The position numbers and the translations under genes are program-made. A stretch of 64,000 bases of DNA from Dactylorhiza incarnata (taxonomy: Eukaryota > Streptophyta > Magnoliopsida > Asparagales > Orchidaceae). The notes under the pieces were generated by a model that was not told where the DNA came from, searched no databases, and worked only from the letters and a program-made list of their open reading frames with translations. Shown one piece after another: positions 42,166 through 53,257 of the stretch. Position 1 is the first letter of the stretch. Each line of letters starts with the position of its first letter. The DNA is taken from contig JAWHQI010000262.1 of the NCBI GenBank assembly GCA_033032865.1, forward strand, positions 3,107,501 through 3,171,500, given 5' to 3'.

Positions 42166-44800
42166 ATTGTGCTAAGTATTTATCCCCTCGGATGGTTCCG
42201 CTGACCGGGCTCTTTCTAGCCGACAGGGTAGGTTGACCTCCCAGGGAGGGTAAGTGATTTATCCCCTCGGATGGTTCCGCTGACTGGGCTCTCTCTAGCC
42301 GGCAGGGTAGGTTGACCTCCCAGGGAGGCTAAGTATTTTCCCCTCGGATGGTTCCACTGACCGGGCTCTCTCTAGCCGGCAGGGAAGGTTGACCTCCCAG
42401 GGAGAATAAGTATTTTTCCCCTCTGATGGTTCCGCTGAATGGACTCTCACTAGCCGGCAGGGCATGTTGACCTCCTAGGGAGGCTAAGTATTTTTCCCCT
42501 CGGATGGTTCCGCTGACCGGGCTCTCTCTAGCCGGTAGGGCAGGTTGACCTCCCATGGAGGGTAAGTGATTTATCCCCTCGGATGGTTCCGTTGACCGGG
42601 CTCTCTCAAGCCGGCAGGGCAGGTTGACCTCCCAGGGAGGCTAAGTATTTTTCCCCTCGGATGGTTCCACTGACCGGGATCTCTCTAGCCGGCAGGGCAG
42701 GTTGACCTCCCAGGGAGGGTAAGTGATTTATCCCCTCGGATGGTTCCGCTGACCGGGCTCTCTCTAGCCGGCAGGGCAGGTGGACCTCCCAGGGAGGCTT
42801 AGTATTTTTCCCCTAGGATGGTTCTGCTGATCGGGCTCTCTCTAGCCGGCAGGTCAGGTTGACCTCCCAGGGAGGGTAAGTGATTTATCCCCTCGGATGG
42901 TTCTGCTGACCGGGCTCTCTCTAGCCGACAGTGAAGGTTGACCTCCCAGGGAGGTTAAGTGATTTATCCCCTCGGATCGTTCCGCTGACCGGGCTCTCTC
43001 TAGCCGGCAGGGCATGTTGACCTCCCAGGGAGGCTAAGTATTTTTCCCCTCGGATGGTTCCGCTGACTGGACTCTCTCTAGACGGTAGGGCAGGTTGACC
43101 TCCTAGGGAGGCTAAGTATTTTTCCACTCGGATGGTTCCACTGACCGGGCTCTCTTTAGCCGGCAGGGCAGGTTGACATCCCAGGGAGGCTAAGTATTTT
43201 TCCCCTCGGATGGTTGCACTGACCGGGCTCTCTCTAGCCGGCAGGGCAGGTTGACCTCACAGGGAGGCTAAGTATTTTTCCCCTCGGATGGTTCCGCTGA
43301 CCGGTCTCTCTCTAGCCGACAGGGCAGGTTGACCTCCCAGGAGGGTAAATTATTTTTCCCATCGGATGGTTCCGCTGACAGGGCTCTCTCTAGCCGGCAG
43401 GGCAAGGTGACCTCCAGGGAGGGTAAGTGATTTATCCCCTCAGATGGTTCTGCTGACCGGGCTCTATCTAGCCGGCAGGGCCGGTTGACCTCCCAGGGAG
43501 GGTAAGGGTCCGTTCGTTTGGACGGAATTGGCTTTCTGGAATTGGCATTGGAGATTAGAAATCCAATTCTAGTGTTCGGCGCAACGAAATTTAAGCGGAT
43601 ATTGGATTTCATGTGAAAACCCATGGCTTTTACTATGAACTAAAAAAAATCAAATAGCAATTCTTACCTCCACCCATAGGTTTTCCGCATAATCAAATAT
43701 TTACGCTAGAGTTTTTCGAACTACGCGCGGATTTTTCGCCCGGGCATAATTTTTTCGACTGTGCGCGATTTTTCGCCCGGGCGCGATTTTTTCGCCCGGT
43801 CGCGTTTATTTCACCCGGGCGCGTTTATTTCGCCCAGGCGCATTTGTTTCGGTTGGGCTCAATTTTTTCGCCCGTACGCGATTTTTTCGCCCGTGCGCGA
43901 TTTTTTCGTCCGTGCACAATTTTTTCGCCGGCCGCGCTTTTTTCTCCCTAGCGCGATATTTTATCTCGGGCGCACGTTTTTTGCCCGGGCGCGCGCTTTT
44001 CGCCCGGGCGCGCGCTTTTTGCCCGGGCGCGCACTTTTAAAAATTTGAATTTTTAAAATTTCAATTCCAGAAAGCCAATTCCATCGTGCAGCCGAACAAC
44101 TTACAGTTATCAATTCCAATTCTGTTCACTGAATTCCATCCTGTAACTGAACAGCAGAATTTGTTTTATGCACAAAAGCAATTCCTGAAGATATTGGTTT
44201 TATGGCCAAAGCCAATTCCAGAAAGCCATTACCTGCGCGCCGAACGGACCTTAAGTGATTTATCCCCTTGGATGGTTCCTCTGATCGGGCTCTTTCTAGT
44301 CGGCAGAGCAGGTTGACCTCCTAGGAAGGCTAAGTATTTTTCCCCTCGGATGGTTCCGCTGACCGGGCTCTTTCTAGCCGGCAGGGAAGCTTGACCTCCC
44401 ACGGAGGGTAAGTGATTTTTCCCCTCGTATGGTTCCGCTGACCGGGCTCTCTCTAGCCGGCAGGGCAGGTTGACCAACCAGGGAGGCTAAGTATTTTTCC
44501 CCTCGGATGGTTCCGCTGACCGGGCTCTCTCTAGCCGATAGGGCAGGTTGACCTCATAGGGAGGCTAAGTATTTTTCCCCTCGGATGGTTTCACTTGATG
44601 GGCTCTCTCTAGCCGGCAAGGCAGGTTGACCTCCTAGGGAAGGTAAGTAATTTTCCCCCGAGATGTCTCCGCTAGCCGGGCTCTCACTAGCCGACATGGT
44701 AGGATGGCCTCTAGGGGAGGCTAAGTATTTTTCCCCCGAGGAGGCTCCGCTAACCGGGCTCTCACTAGCTGGCAGGGTAGGATGGCCTATCGGGGAAGCC
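42166..44800. repeat. 79-bp tandem array in the element A internal region
   Basis: About 24 units of roughly 79 bp contain CCCCTCGGATGGTTCCGCTG, ACCGGGCTCTCTCTAGCC, GGCAGGGCAGGTTGACCTCC and CAGGGAGGCTAAGTATTTTT. Two unit types alternate irregularly, ending in TAAGTGATTTATC or TAAGTATTTTTC. The last units (from about 44640) are more diverged. A MITE splits the array at 43506-44251. The array replaces the pol region; all ORFs across it are artefacts. Confidence 0.95.
43506..44251. mobile_element. PIF/Harbinger-type MITE with an internal minisatellite
   Basis: A 746-bp insertion in the 79-bp array, flanked by TAA (43503-43505 and 44252-44254). Its ends are GGGTCCGTTCG and the complement of AGGTCCGTTCG. 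Inverted arms extend about 45 bp (ATTGGCTTTCTGGAATTGG on both sides). TAA duplications and G-rich ends fit Tourist-like MITEs. The middle (about 43727-44036) is a tandem array of some 15 units like TTTTTTCGCCCGGGCGCG, unusual for a MITE. No transposase is encoded. Confidence 0.85.
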
Positions 44801-44922
44801 TGAGTAAATCTTCGCCGGGACGATGTGGGGTCTTCTCAATTTCACTCAGCGCCACTCGCTGAATATGCAGGGTTAGACTTTTCTTTCCGAGCGTGTACCC
44901 CGCTCGAAAAGAGCGGGGATTG

Positions 44923-46033
44923 TGTACAACCCTGTATTCGCCGAGTGGTCTCCTGGGACCCAAGAGGTCTTTTAAGACATTATTTTCCAGCACGGTCCCA
45001 GGCAGGGAGAGGGGTCGAGCGATCGAGGCGGAGGCCTCCCGCTCGCCCAGCCAGCAAGGGGGACGAGAGGAGGAGCCTGCAGGCCCTTCTCGCCCTCGCA
45101 CCAGCAAGGGGGGCGAGAGGAGGAGTCCGCAGGCCCCTCTCGCCCCCGCACCAATAGTAGGCGAGGAGGAGGAGCCCGCATGCCGCTCTCACCCCCGCCC
45201 CAGCAGGGGGGGTGAGAGGAGGAGACCGCAGGCCCCTCTCGCCCCCGCCCCAGCAGGGGTGATGAGGAGGAGCCTGCAGGCCCCTCTCGCCCCTGCCCCA
45301 ACATTCGGGGCGAGGAGGAGGAGCCCGCAGGACCCTCTCTCCCCCGCCCCAGCAGGGGGCGAGAGGAGGAGCCCGCAGGCCCCTCTCACCCCCGTGCCAG
45401 CAGGGGGGCGAGGATGAGCCCGCAGACCCCTTTCGCCCCCACCCCAGCAGGGGGGCGGGGAGGAGGTGCCTGTAGGCCCCTCTCACCCCACCACAGCAGG
45501 GGGGCGAGGTGGAGGTGGCCGACCCCCCAGGCTCGCCCTGCCCCAGCCCCTTGTGGGGGGGCAAGGGGTGGAGTTGGGCGACCTCCCCCTCGCCCAACCC
45601 CAAGGGTAGTGGGGCGGTCTACATTTAGCGCCTCAGAATGCCGGGATTTGGCTATTGGCAGGCCAAACTTGGGGGCATTTTCGTAATCTCGCCTGCCAGA
45701 ATGTGGCTATTAGCAGACCAAATCCAGAAATCTATAAATAGGACCAAGGGGGCACCATTTGTAAGGACTCCTTTTTTGGCCACTCTCTCCCCATGTTTCT
45801 TTGGTGGGTGGAGAGAGCCTCCAAAGGTGCCCAAGCTTAGCATTGGCTTGGGAGGGGAAGCACTCTAAGATCTTCCGGGTGTGTGGTAGAACGTCCTCGC
45901 TAAGCCCTTGGTCTCATTCCTAGTTCCTTAGCCTCTTATCCTAGATCTCTCCCTTGGGAGAAGTAAGTGTGAGGTCACCCCCCAACTTGTTGAGGGCCCT
46001 AACTCCACAGAGACCAAGTTATTGATTTCAACA
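44923..46033 (+). repeat. 3' LTR of element A
   Basis: 1111 bp from TGTACAACCC to TTTCAACA, followed by the ACGAC duplication. It carries a GC-rich minisatellite at about 45050-45520 and a TATA box TATAAATAGG at 45733-45742. It is shorter than the 5' LTR because the minisatellite has a different copy number. Confidence 0.93.
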
Positions 46034-46074
46034 ACGACGACTACGACGACCACGACTACCACGACTACCACGAC
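46034..46074. repeat. NAC-triplet array, middle part
   Basis: Forty-one bases of the array (ACGACGACTACGACGACC and similar) remain between element A and gypsy element 2. Both their duplications (ACGAC) lie in it. Confidence 0.95.
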
Positions 46075-48875
46075 TGTCACAACCCGTATTTTCCCCGAAT
46101 TATGCTACGATGTCAGAGTAAAGGGAAAAATACGCGTCGTGATGCCACGTCCTGCAAGGAACAACTACAGACATTCAGGCAAGCACTCAAACATATAAAA
46201 AAAGAATTATCTTTTAACATTACTTTCTTTGGTTAGGAGGTCGTGCCCCTCGACCCTGTGGTCTACACAGCCACCAATAGAAAAAGATATGCATGCACAA
46301 CAGAAGAAAATAGGTTCCTTTTATCCTAAGAGCGCTGAAGACCATAAATGCCTCCCGAGCATACGTAGGTCTAGATTTAGTATATTATAATGAAGTACTT
46401 TTTTTTACGCTTTGCAAATAGGTGATATATAATAGTGAGTAAAGCAAGGCATGCTAAAAACTGAATTTGCTAAAAGAGTTTCACGTTTTCCAAAGATAAT
46501 ACATTTCCCAGAGAGTACATGTATACTAAAACCAAAATTGGAAAAAGGAAAACAAGTAGCAGCATAAGCAAGTAATCTGAACAAAAGCCATACAGGCTCC
46601 AATAGCTGACATGAACCCACAGGAAAGAAAGAAGACAATCCAAAAAAAGGGCTACAACTAATAAAAAAACTGCATCCTTACCCACAGGGGAGGAGAGGCC
46701 TCAGTGGGTGAAACTGGGCGACTCCGCTCTAACACCAGCTGCTGCTACTGACCTGAACCTGAGGCATCCATAAGAAAAGAATGCCTCAGCCCAAAGGGTG
46801 CAAGAAAACAGCAAGAAAGGAGAGAAAAGGATAACATGATAGGTATGCTGATTAGCTATGGGCAAGCACGAATTTAACATTTTCCTTAAAACAATAGCAC
46901 GTGCCAGAAAGAAACATCTCCAGAACAGGGTATAAAGTAACCAAAAGAAGGGTAGGCCAAACCCAGCTACTGCACAACAAGCCAAAAGAACTGTGGTGGG
47001 GGCCTAAATATCCACCCACACTCTAGTCCAAAGCCACTGTGGTGAGGGCCCATACGTCCACCCACTCTCCAATATGAAACTACTGTGGTGAGGGCCCATA
47101 CGTCCACCCACTCTACGAGTCCGAAACCACTGTGGTGAGGGCCCATACGTCCCCCCACTCTCCAGTCAAAAACCATTATGGTGAGGGCCCATACGTCCAC
47201 CCACTCTCCAGTCCAAAACCATTTCTGACAAAACTTGTCAGCAACATGCGTGGTTTGACGCTCGAGGAGGGTCTTATATGTTTAATATAGGGGAATGAAA
47301 TTTGCTATTTGCACATATGTATAAAGTTATACAATAGCATTTGATAACTTACTGTAAGTATGAAACCGCCGACAAATGGTACGGATATAAAGTTCGAAGC
47401 CGAAATATATCTACATCCCTTTCAAGTTTAACGATTATGGCTTTGTTAAATCATCGAGAACTAGCAACAAAAATTCCCAGGGAATTTAGCCTCTAATCCC
47501 CCCAACCCGCCAAGCATTGGGAAACAAAATTCCCAGGGAATTTAGGATCTGGCTCCTCATACCGTCACGAATTAGCAAGCATGATTTCATGCAATATGGT
47601 CGCAAACCATCCAAATTTAACCAAATAAGTATGTCGAGTAGTTAGCAAATAATAACCCCCATACTAATATTTATTTCTATCTACTTATAAGCGAAACGCG
47701 CAGAATTTTGCAACATAACCAGAGACTAGCCAAAAGGAACTAAACTTATCTAACGTAAACCCGGGGCCACCAGCCCAGAGCTCCCCGCAAAAGGGAAGGA
47801 ATTAATAAATAGTCCAAATAACCCAAAATTCCTGGAGGGACAAGTCAACAGCCCCAGCCTCTAAAATAACCCAACAAGAGTGATGCAAAGCATCCCAAAA
47901 GAACAGAAATATCCCATGGATCCAAGTGTAGCCGCCCCAAACCGATTCTACAAGGCAGCCCACAATTAGACAAAAACATAAAAGCAGCCCCCAGCAAAAT
48001 GCATAACAACAACCCCATTTAGACAAAACAAAATAGAAGCAGCCTCCAGCAAAAATGCATAACAGTAGCCCCATTTAGACAAAACAACATAGAAGCAGCC
48101 CCCAGCAAAATGCATAACAGCAACCCCATTTAGACAAAACAACATAGAAGAAGCCCCCAGCAAAATGCATAACAACAGCCCCGTTTAGACAAAACAACAT
48201 AGAAGAAGCCCCCAGCAAAATGCATAACATCAGCCCCATTTAGACAAAACAACATAGAAGCAGCCCCCAGCAAAATCAAATTAAGAAATCAAGTAAGGAT
48301 CTGCCAGCATAGTTCCATACCAGAAGAGCAACAGGAAAAAGGGGTGGGGGAGGGAAGAAGAAGAAGAGTTTTCTTGCCTCAACAACGGGGCTCCGTCGAA
48401 TCCCGACGAGCGAGAAAGAAGCCGCCCGGATCCACATCCCCGACGAAGAAGACAGCCCCGATGACCAAGATACCTCCTCCTTCGACCGCTCCGGCGCCTT
48501 GCGACACTCGCCGGCGGAAAACCCTAAACCTCCTAAACCGTGCAAGTGGGTGCGGGAAGAGGAGAGGGAATCCGATGATCTGCTCATTTTTTTCCATATC
48601 CATTTATATGTGTATATGCACATATATATATCTATATATATAAATTTACATATATAAATATATATGTATATATACATATATTTCTTTAGGAAATGATCAA
48701 AATTGCCTATACGCACATATATGTAATATCCTAGCATCAAACTCACCGGATAATGACGTACATGAAACGGTAACGCCCACCCGCATTAGTACCACGCAAC
48801 GATAATTTAGTATTTAAATATCAATATTACCATTACCCTCCTTAGAAGACTATAAGGAAATTCTGGGGCGTTACA
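46075..48875 (-). repeat. 3' LTR of gypsy element 2
   Basis: 2801 bp. It contains two tandem arrays: about 46985-47220 (period near 55 bp, TGGTGAGGGCCCATACGTCC) and about 47970-48275 (period near 56 bp, CCCATTTAGACAAAACAACA). It also has TA-rich microsatellites near 48610-48690. The 5' LTR has matching arrays. Confidence 0.95.
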
Positions 48876-48887
48876 ACCACCCCTCCT
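48876..48887 (-). other. Polypurine tract of gypsy element 2
   Basis: AGGAGGGGTGGT on the minus strand directly upstream of the 3' LTR, like the tract of gypsy element 1. Confidence 0.7.
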
Positions 48888-48954
48888 AACAAAAAGTTTC
48901 GCCCCAAAACTTTGCAACAACAATACCAAACAAGGAAAAGCACAAGAGACGAAG

Positions 48955-49286
48955 GCTTACCGGTTAAACTTGCTGAAAAGATGAGGATAGGACTCCTTCA
49001 TTGCTGAGTCTAGCTCTCAGGTTGCACACCGAATATCCTGATTACCCTAGAGGAACTTCACCGTAGGGATGGACTTTCTTCGCAACACCCAATCTTGCTT
49101 CTCCAAGATAGAAACGGGTTGCTCCACAAAGGATAGATTGGGCTGCAGCGCTGGCACATAATCTTAAACATCGCGATCGCTGAGGACGCACTTCCTTAAC
49201 GGGCTTACATGAAATACGTCATGCACACCAGGGAAGGAGGCAGGTAGTGACAACCTGTAAGTAAAAACTCGGTTGCGTTCAACGAT
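48955..49286 (-). pseudogene. Gypsy 2 integrase tail and chromodomain, with stops
   Basis: Continuing from the pol frame, the minus strand shows FHVSPLRKCV, the linker SILEKQDWVLRRKSIP and a chromodomain end (VKFL, ELDSAMKESYPHLF). At least four stops interrupt it. It shows that the family is a chromovirus. Chromodomains bind modified histone H3 and direct integration, but this copy would be non-functional. Confidence 0.8.
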
Positions 49287-51216
49287 CTAAAAGGGTCCCA
49301 CATACCTGGGGTCCAACTTATGGCTCTTCCCAAATCTTTTAACACCTGCCATCGGGGACACCTTTAGGAACACCATGTCCCCCACTGCAAATTCTAAATC
49401 ATTCCTACGCCGATTGGTATACTTCTCATAGCGCTCATGTGCTACTCTAAGCTTCTCACGGATCTGCGTCACAACAATGCTCATATCTTCCAAAGCCTCA
49501 GGTCCCAAAACTGGCTTCTCGCCCACTTCAGCCCAGAACAGGGGAGTCCGACAACGCCTCCCATACAGAGCCTCAAAAGGAGCCATCTGCAAGCTCTCCT
49601 GATAACTATTATTGTACGCAAACTCCATGAGCCCAAGGCTTTCATCCCAAGATCCTCCATGCTCCAAAATGTAACACCAGATCAAATCCTCCACGATCTG
49701 ATTTACCGTTTCCGTCTGCCCATTCGTTTGCGCTGTAGAATATCTGAGATCTGTGCCCAAAGCCCCTTGCAGACTCTGCCAAAAATGGGAGGTGTACCTG
49801 GAATCCCGATCAGACACAATGCTCGCAGGCACTCCATGCAGTCTAATGACCTCCTGCACATAAAGAGACATAATCTTTTCCATCAAATAGCTAGTCTTGT
49901 ACGGCACAAAATGAGCACACTTGGTCAACCTGTCCACGATCACCCACATCACATCATGTCCCCGAGGGGACCTCGGTAAACCAGTAATAAAGTCCATGGA
50001 GAGACTCTCCCATTTCCACAAAGGAATATCCAACGGTGTCAACATGCCCCCGGGTCTCCTATGATCTGCCTTGATGCGCTGACAAGTGCAACACTGCGCA
50101 ACAAACCTTGCAATATCGCCCTTCATGCCTGACCACCACACGATCTGCTTCAAATCGTGACACATCTTCGTAGAGCCAAGATGATAAGATAGGCTGGAGT
50201 CGTGAGCCTCCTCGCAAATCTTTGCTTGAATCTCCTCCAAAACGGGTATGCAAAGCCTGCCGCGGTACCTCAAGGTACCCTCAACATCGATCGAGAAATC
50301 CGGCAACTCACCTCTCTCTGCTCTGCCTCGGAGGTGCTGCAAATCCAGATCATCCTTCTGGTGTGACTTCGCCAGAGTAATCCAATAAGGTTCTTCAACT
50401 TCCATACAAGACGGTCCACCCTCGGGCTTCACCACGAGACTCGTCAAAAGAAACTCCTCAACCAGAGACTGCACGGAGAGTCCGAAAATAGAAGCCGATT
50501 TCCTACTTAGGGCATCCGCAACAACATTCGCCTTGCCTGGGTGATACAAGATCTCCACATTATAATCTGCCACGTACTCTATCCACCGACGCTGGCGCAA
50601 GTTCAGTTCTCGCTGAGAAAACATGTAAATCAAGCTCTTGTGGTATGAGTAGATCTTGGACGACACACCATATAAAAGATGCCTCCACAGCTTTAGGGCA
50701 TAAATCACCGCAGCAAACTCTAAATTATATGTAGGGTAGTTCCTCTCATGAACCTTTAGCTGCCTCGACCCATACGCAATGACCTTGCCTTCTTGCATGA
50801 GGACGCACCCAAGGCCTATCCGCGAAGCATCAACATAAACCTGAAACTCCACTCCCTTAACAGGGAGAGCCAAAACTGGGGCGGAACACAGTCTTTTCTT
50901 TAGCTCCTGGAAGGCATCCTCGCACTGATCGCTCCAATCAAAAGCTGCCCCCTTCCGCGTCAACCTAGTTAGAGGCACAGAAATACCTGAGAATCCTTCC
51001 ACAAACCTCCGATAATAGACTGCCAAGCCCAAGAAACTCCGAATTTCCTTAGGCATTGCCGGTCTTTTCCAATCCAAAACAGTAGCAACCTTAGAGGGGT
51101 CCCCAGAGATGCCACCCTTGCTTACCACGTGACCCAAGAAGGAGACTTGCGAAAGCCAGAACTCGCATTTGCTCTGCTTGGAATACAGCTTGTGTGTTCT
51201 CAAGGTAGACATCACC
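49287..51216 (-). pseudogene. Gypsy 2 pol, 3' part: RT thumb, RNase H, integrase
   Basis: A single open frame of about 640 codons. It starts in the RT connection ([17 protein letters not shown]), then RNase H ([31 protein letters not shown]) and integrase. The integrase has the zinc-binding H-H-C-C cluster ([10 protein letters not shown] to CCTCQ), and the acidic positions in [16 protein letters not shown] and TNGQTETVN are intact. The RNase H motif that usually reads TDHKSL is SYHKSL, so a catalytic Asp is lost. The frame is cut at the right by the nested element at 51222, where the RT resumes beyond 55429. Confidence 0.92.
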
Positions 51217-51221
51217 AAACG

Positions 51222-52573
51222 TGAAAGTGGAGTGTTTTAGTTCTTATTCTTCTTATTAAAAGATCTTGTTTAAGTTTTACTTCCAAAATAAATGATATGT
51301 ATATTTATATGTGTTTGCTGAAAGAGTAATATACACCAACAGTTGAAGTGCATAAATAATAAACAGCAAAAGAAATAAAGCAAACAAACAAGAAGCACAA
51401 TCCAGATGACACAAGATATATAGTAGTTCCCCTCAACTGGGTACATCTACTCTTCCACCCACTGGTAGGAATTCACTATGAGGTTGTTGATAAGGTGCCC
51501 TCACACCAGGTGAGCTGTTGATAAGGTGCTCTAACCAAACTGCAGGTTTTTGCTAAGGTGCCCTGTCACCGAGAGTTAACTTTTGAAGGGAGTTATAACC
51601 CTGTACAGGATGGGGTAAAGAGAGGAAAAATAAAAGCAGAAATTAAATTGTTCTTCTCTGTATAAGAAGACTCTTGATGATCCTGATATGGTGTTGAAAG
51701 GATCATATGATGAAGAGCTCCCCCTGTCTGGTATAGATGAATGACAGTTCTGGAGGTGTTCAAATGCTTCTTCCTTCTTTTGTAGTGATGATCCTGAGCA
51801 ATTGGACGTGATTGTTGTCTCAGGATGTATGAGATCTGCAAGAGAGTATTAGCAAGAGAAATAGATTTGCTTCTATGTATTTTCTTCTCTGTCTCTCCTA
51901 TATCTGTATATTTCTTTCTGCTCTTCTCTTGAATATATAGTCTGGAGAAAGCTTTTGAATCCTTGCTCGGGAAAATGGAAAGAGATAAAATCTCTTTAAT
52001 TTTGTTCCTTGGAAAGAGGAGTTGCCGATTTGACAATACAGAAACGGCAATATGCTTTTAATGCTGTAACGGCTAGATTAAATATTATAAAGAAAGATAG
52101 CCCAATAAAATATTAGTCGAGCTCTGGCTAGAATTTTGTCGAGCACTGAACGACATTTGTCGAGCGCCTTTTGATGTGCTGAGCAATTCTCTGCAAATAA
52201 GATATTTTGTCGATCTTGATTTATCTCGTCGACCTGCTAAGTCTGGATGATCCAGTTCGTCGAGTGCCGTTCAGAGAATGCCTGCCCGCTCCAATTGTTC
52301 TGACTGGATTCGTCGAGCGTCGTTCGATATTTGTCGAACGCTGTTCTGATGAATATTTGTCGAGCGCTGTCTGGCTATTTGTCGAGCGCCGTCTGGCTAT
52401 TTGTCGAGCGCCGTTCGACATTTGTCGAACGTAGAGAACTTATGTTATTTGCTTAAGTATATTCTCCGATTCGATCGCATCATATTTAATTTGTGTTAAT
52501 TTAGATTGATCTAAATTATTAGATTTAACAAAAGGATGGATCCTAACTCAAATCAAAAGCTATGGTTCCAACA
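51222..52573 (-). repeat. 3' LTR of the gag-only element
   Basis: 1352 bp. The interval 52130-52435 holds about twelve GTCGAGCG-type motifs in loosely repeated units (TTGTCGAGCGCCGTCTGGC). The other LTR lacks roughly 77 bp of this cluster. The adjacent polypurine tract (minus strand AATAGGGGGAGAT, 52574-52586) confirms orientation. Confidence 0.93.
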
Positions 52574-53257
52574 ATCTCCCCCTATTTGAGTTGGGATCAA
52601 ATCAAAACTAGTGACCTGGTAATCTTAAAATGGTTTTTAGAATTTTCAGTTGCAGCAGCTTTTATACAGATTTAAGTCTTGTTTGAGATTTGTGTTTCTC
52701 ATTTTCTCTCTCACTTGGCTTCTCTGATGTTCTCCTTTTCTCTCTCACTTGGTTTTAGTTTTCAATTTTCTTCTGTAGACTCTTTAAATTATTTTATTTA
52801 AGCAACTCATTTGATCTAGATTTGAGTTAATATGTTTTTAATATCTTGAATTGCTACAGCTGTTAATGGATTTTAAGGAATGTTTTAGATTATAAAAACA
52901 TTGCAGACATTTTCTTTCTCATAGAATCCCCTTATCAGAAGAGACTCACACTCAGTGCTATGATCAATACTGATCAATGCAGCTACAGTAGAATGCTCAA
53001 ACTGACTTGGAGAAGTCTGTAAGAATACAAAGTTGTCTTAACATAGTTTTTATGATGGAAACAATCCATGTAAATTTTAGATTTGCTGTTTGAATTGGGA
53101 TGGAGTTTAATGGTGAGAAAATAATTAGAAAACTTCTTTGAATTTTATTAGAGTTGAAAGGTTTAGCAGTTTTAGCCTTTTTATTTCATTAAAATATAAA
53201 TTTGATTTTTTAAGAATTTGTTCAAACCTTTTGGCTTGCATTTTGAGATTTCTCCCA
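52574..53257 (-). other. Non-coding 3' part of the gag-only element
   Basis: AT-rich sequence with several TCTCTCACTTGG repeats near 52705-52755. No ORF is seen. It begins with the polypurine tract next to the LTR. Confidence 0.6.

Larger units (their letters stand above)
24933..46033 (+). mobile_element. Element A: non-autonomous Tat-like gypsy retrotransposon, host of nested insertions
   Basis: The LTRs start TGTACAACCCT and end TTTCAACA. The target-site duplication is ACGAC (24928-24932 and 46034-46038), inside the NAC array. Element B interrupts the 5' LTR. The internal region proper is only about 4.2 kb (40703-44922): a broken gag, then a long 79-bp tandem array, and no pol. It is plus-oriented. 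LTR ends, the motif after the 5' LTR (TTTGGTGCGGTGAGCGTGG) and the polypurine tract (GAGCGGGGATTG) are shared with element C, so A and C are related families. Confidence 0.92.

Noticed and set aside
42329..44477. Repeated ORFs with a LGGQPALPARESPVSG-type peptide
   Set aside because: They are translations of the 79-bp tandem array and carry no start or domain of their own.
42166..44800. CRISPR-like array
   Set aside because: Units are contiguous tandem repeats without unique spacers, and the sequence is a plant genome.
47802..48175. Cys/Phe-rich ORFs in the gypsy 2 LTRs
   Set aside because: They are created by the 56-bp tandem array; the equivalent ORFs in the other LTR have different lengths.
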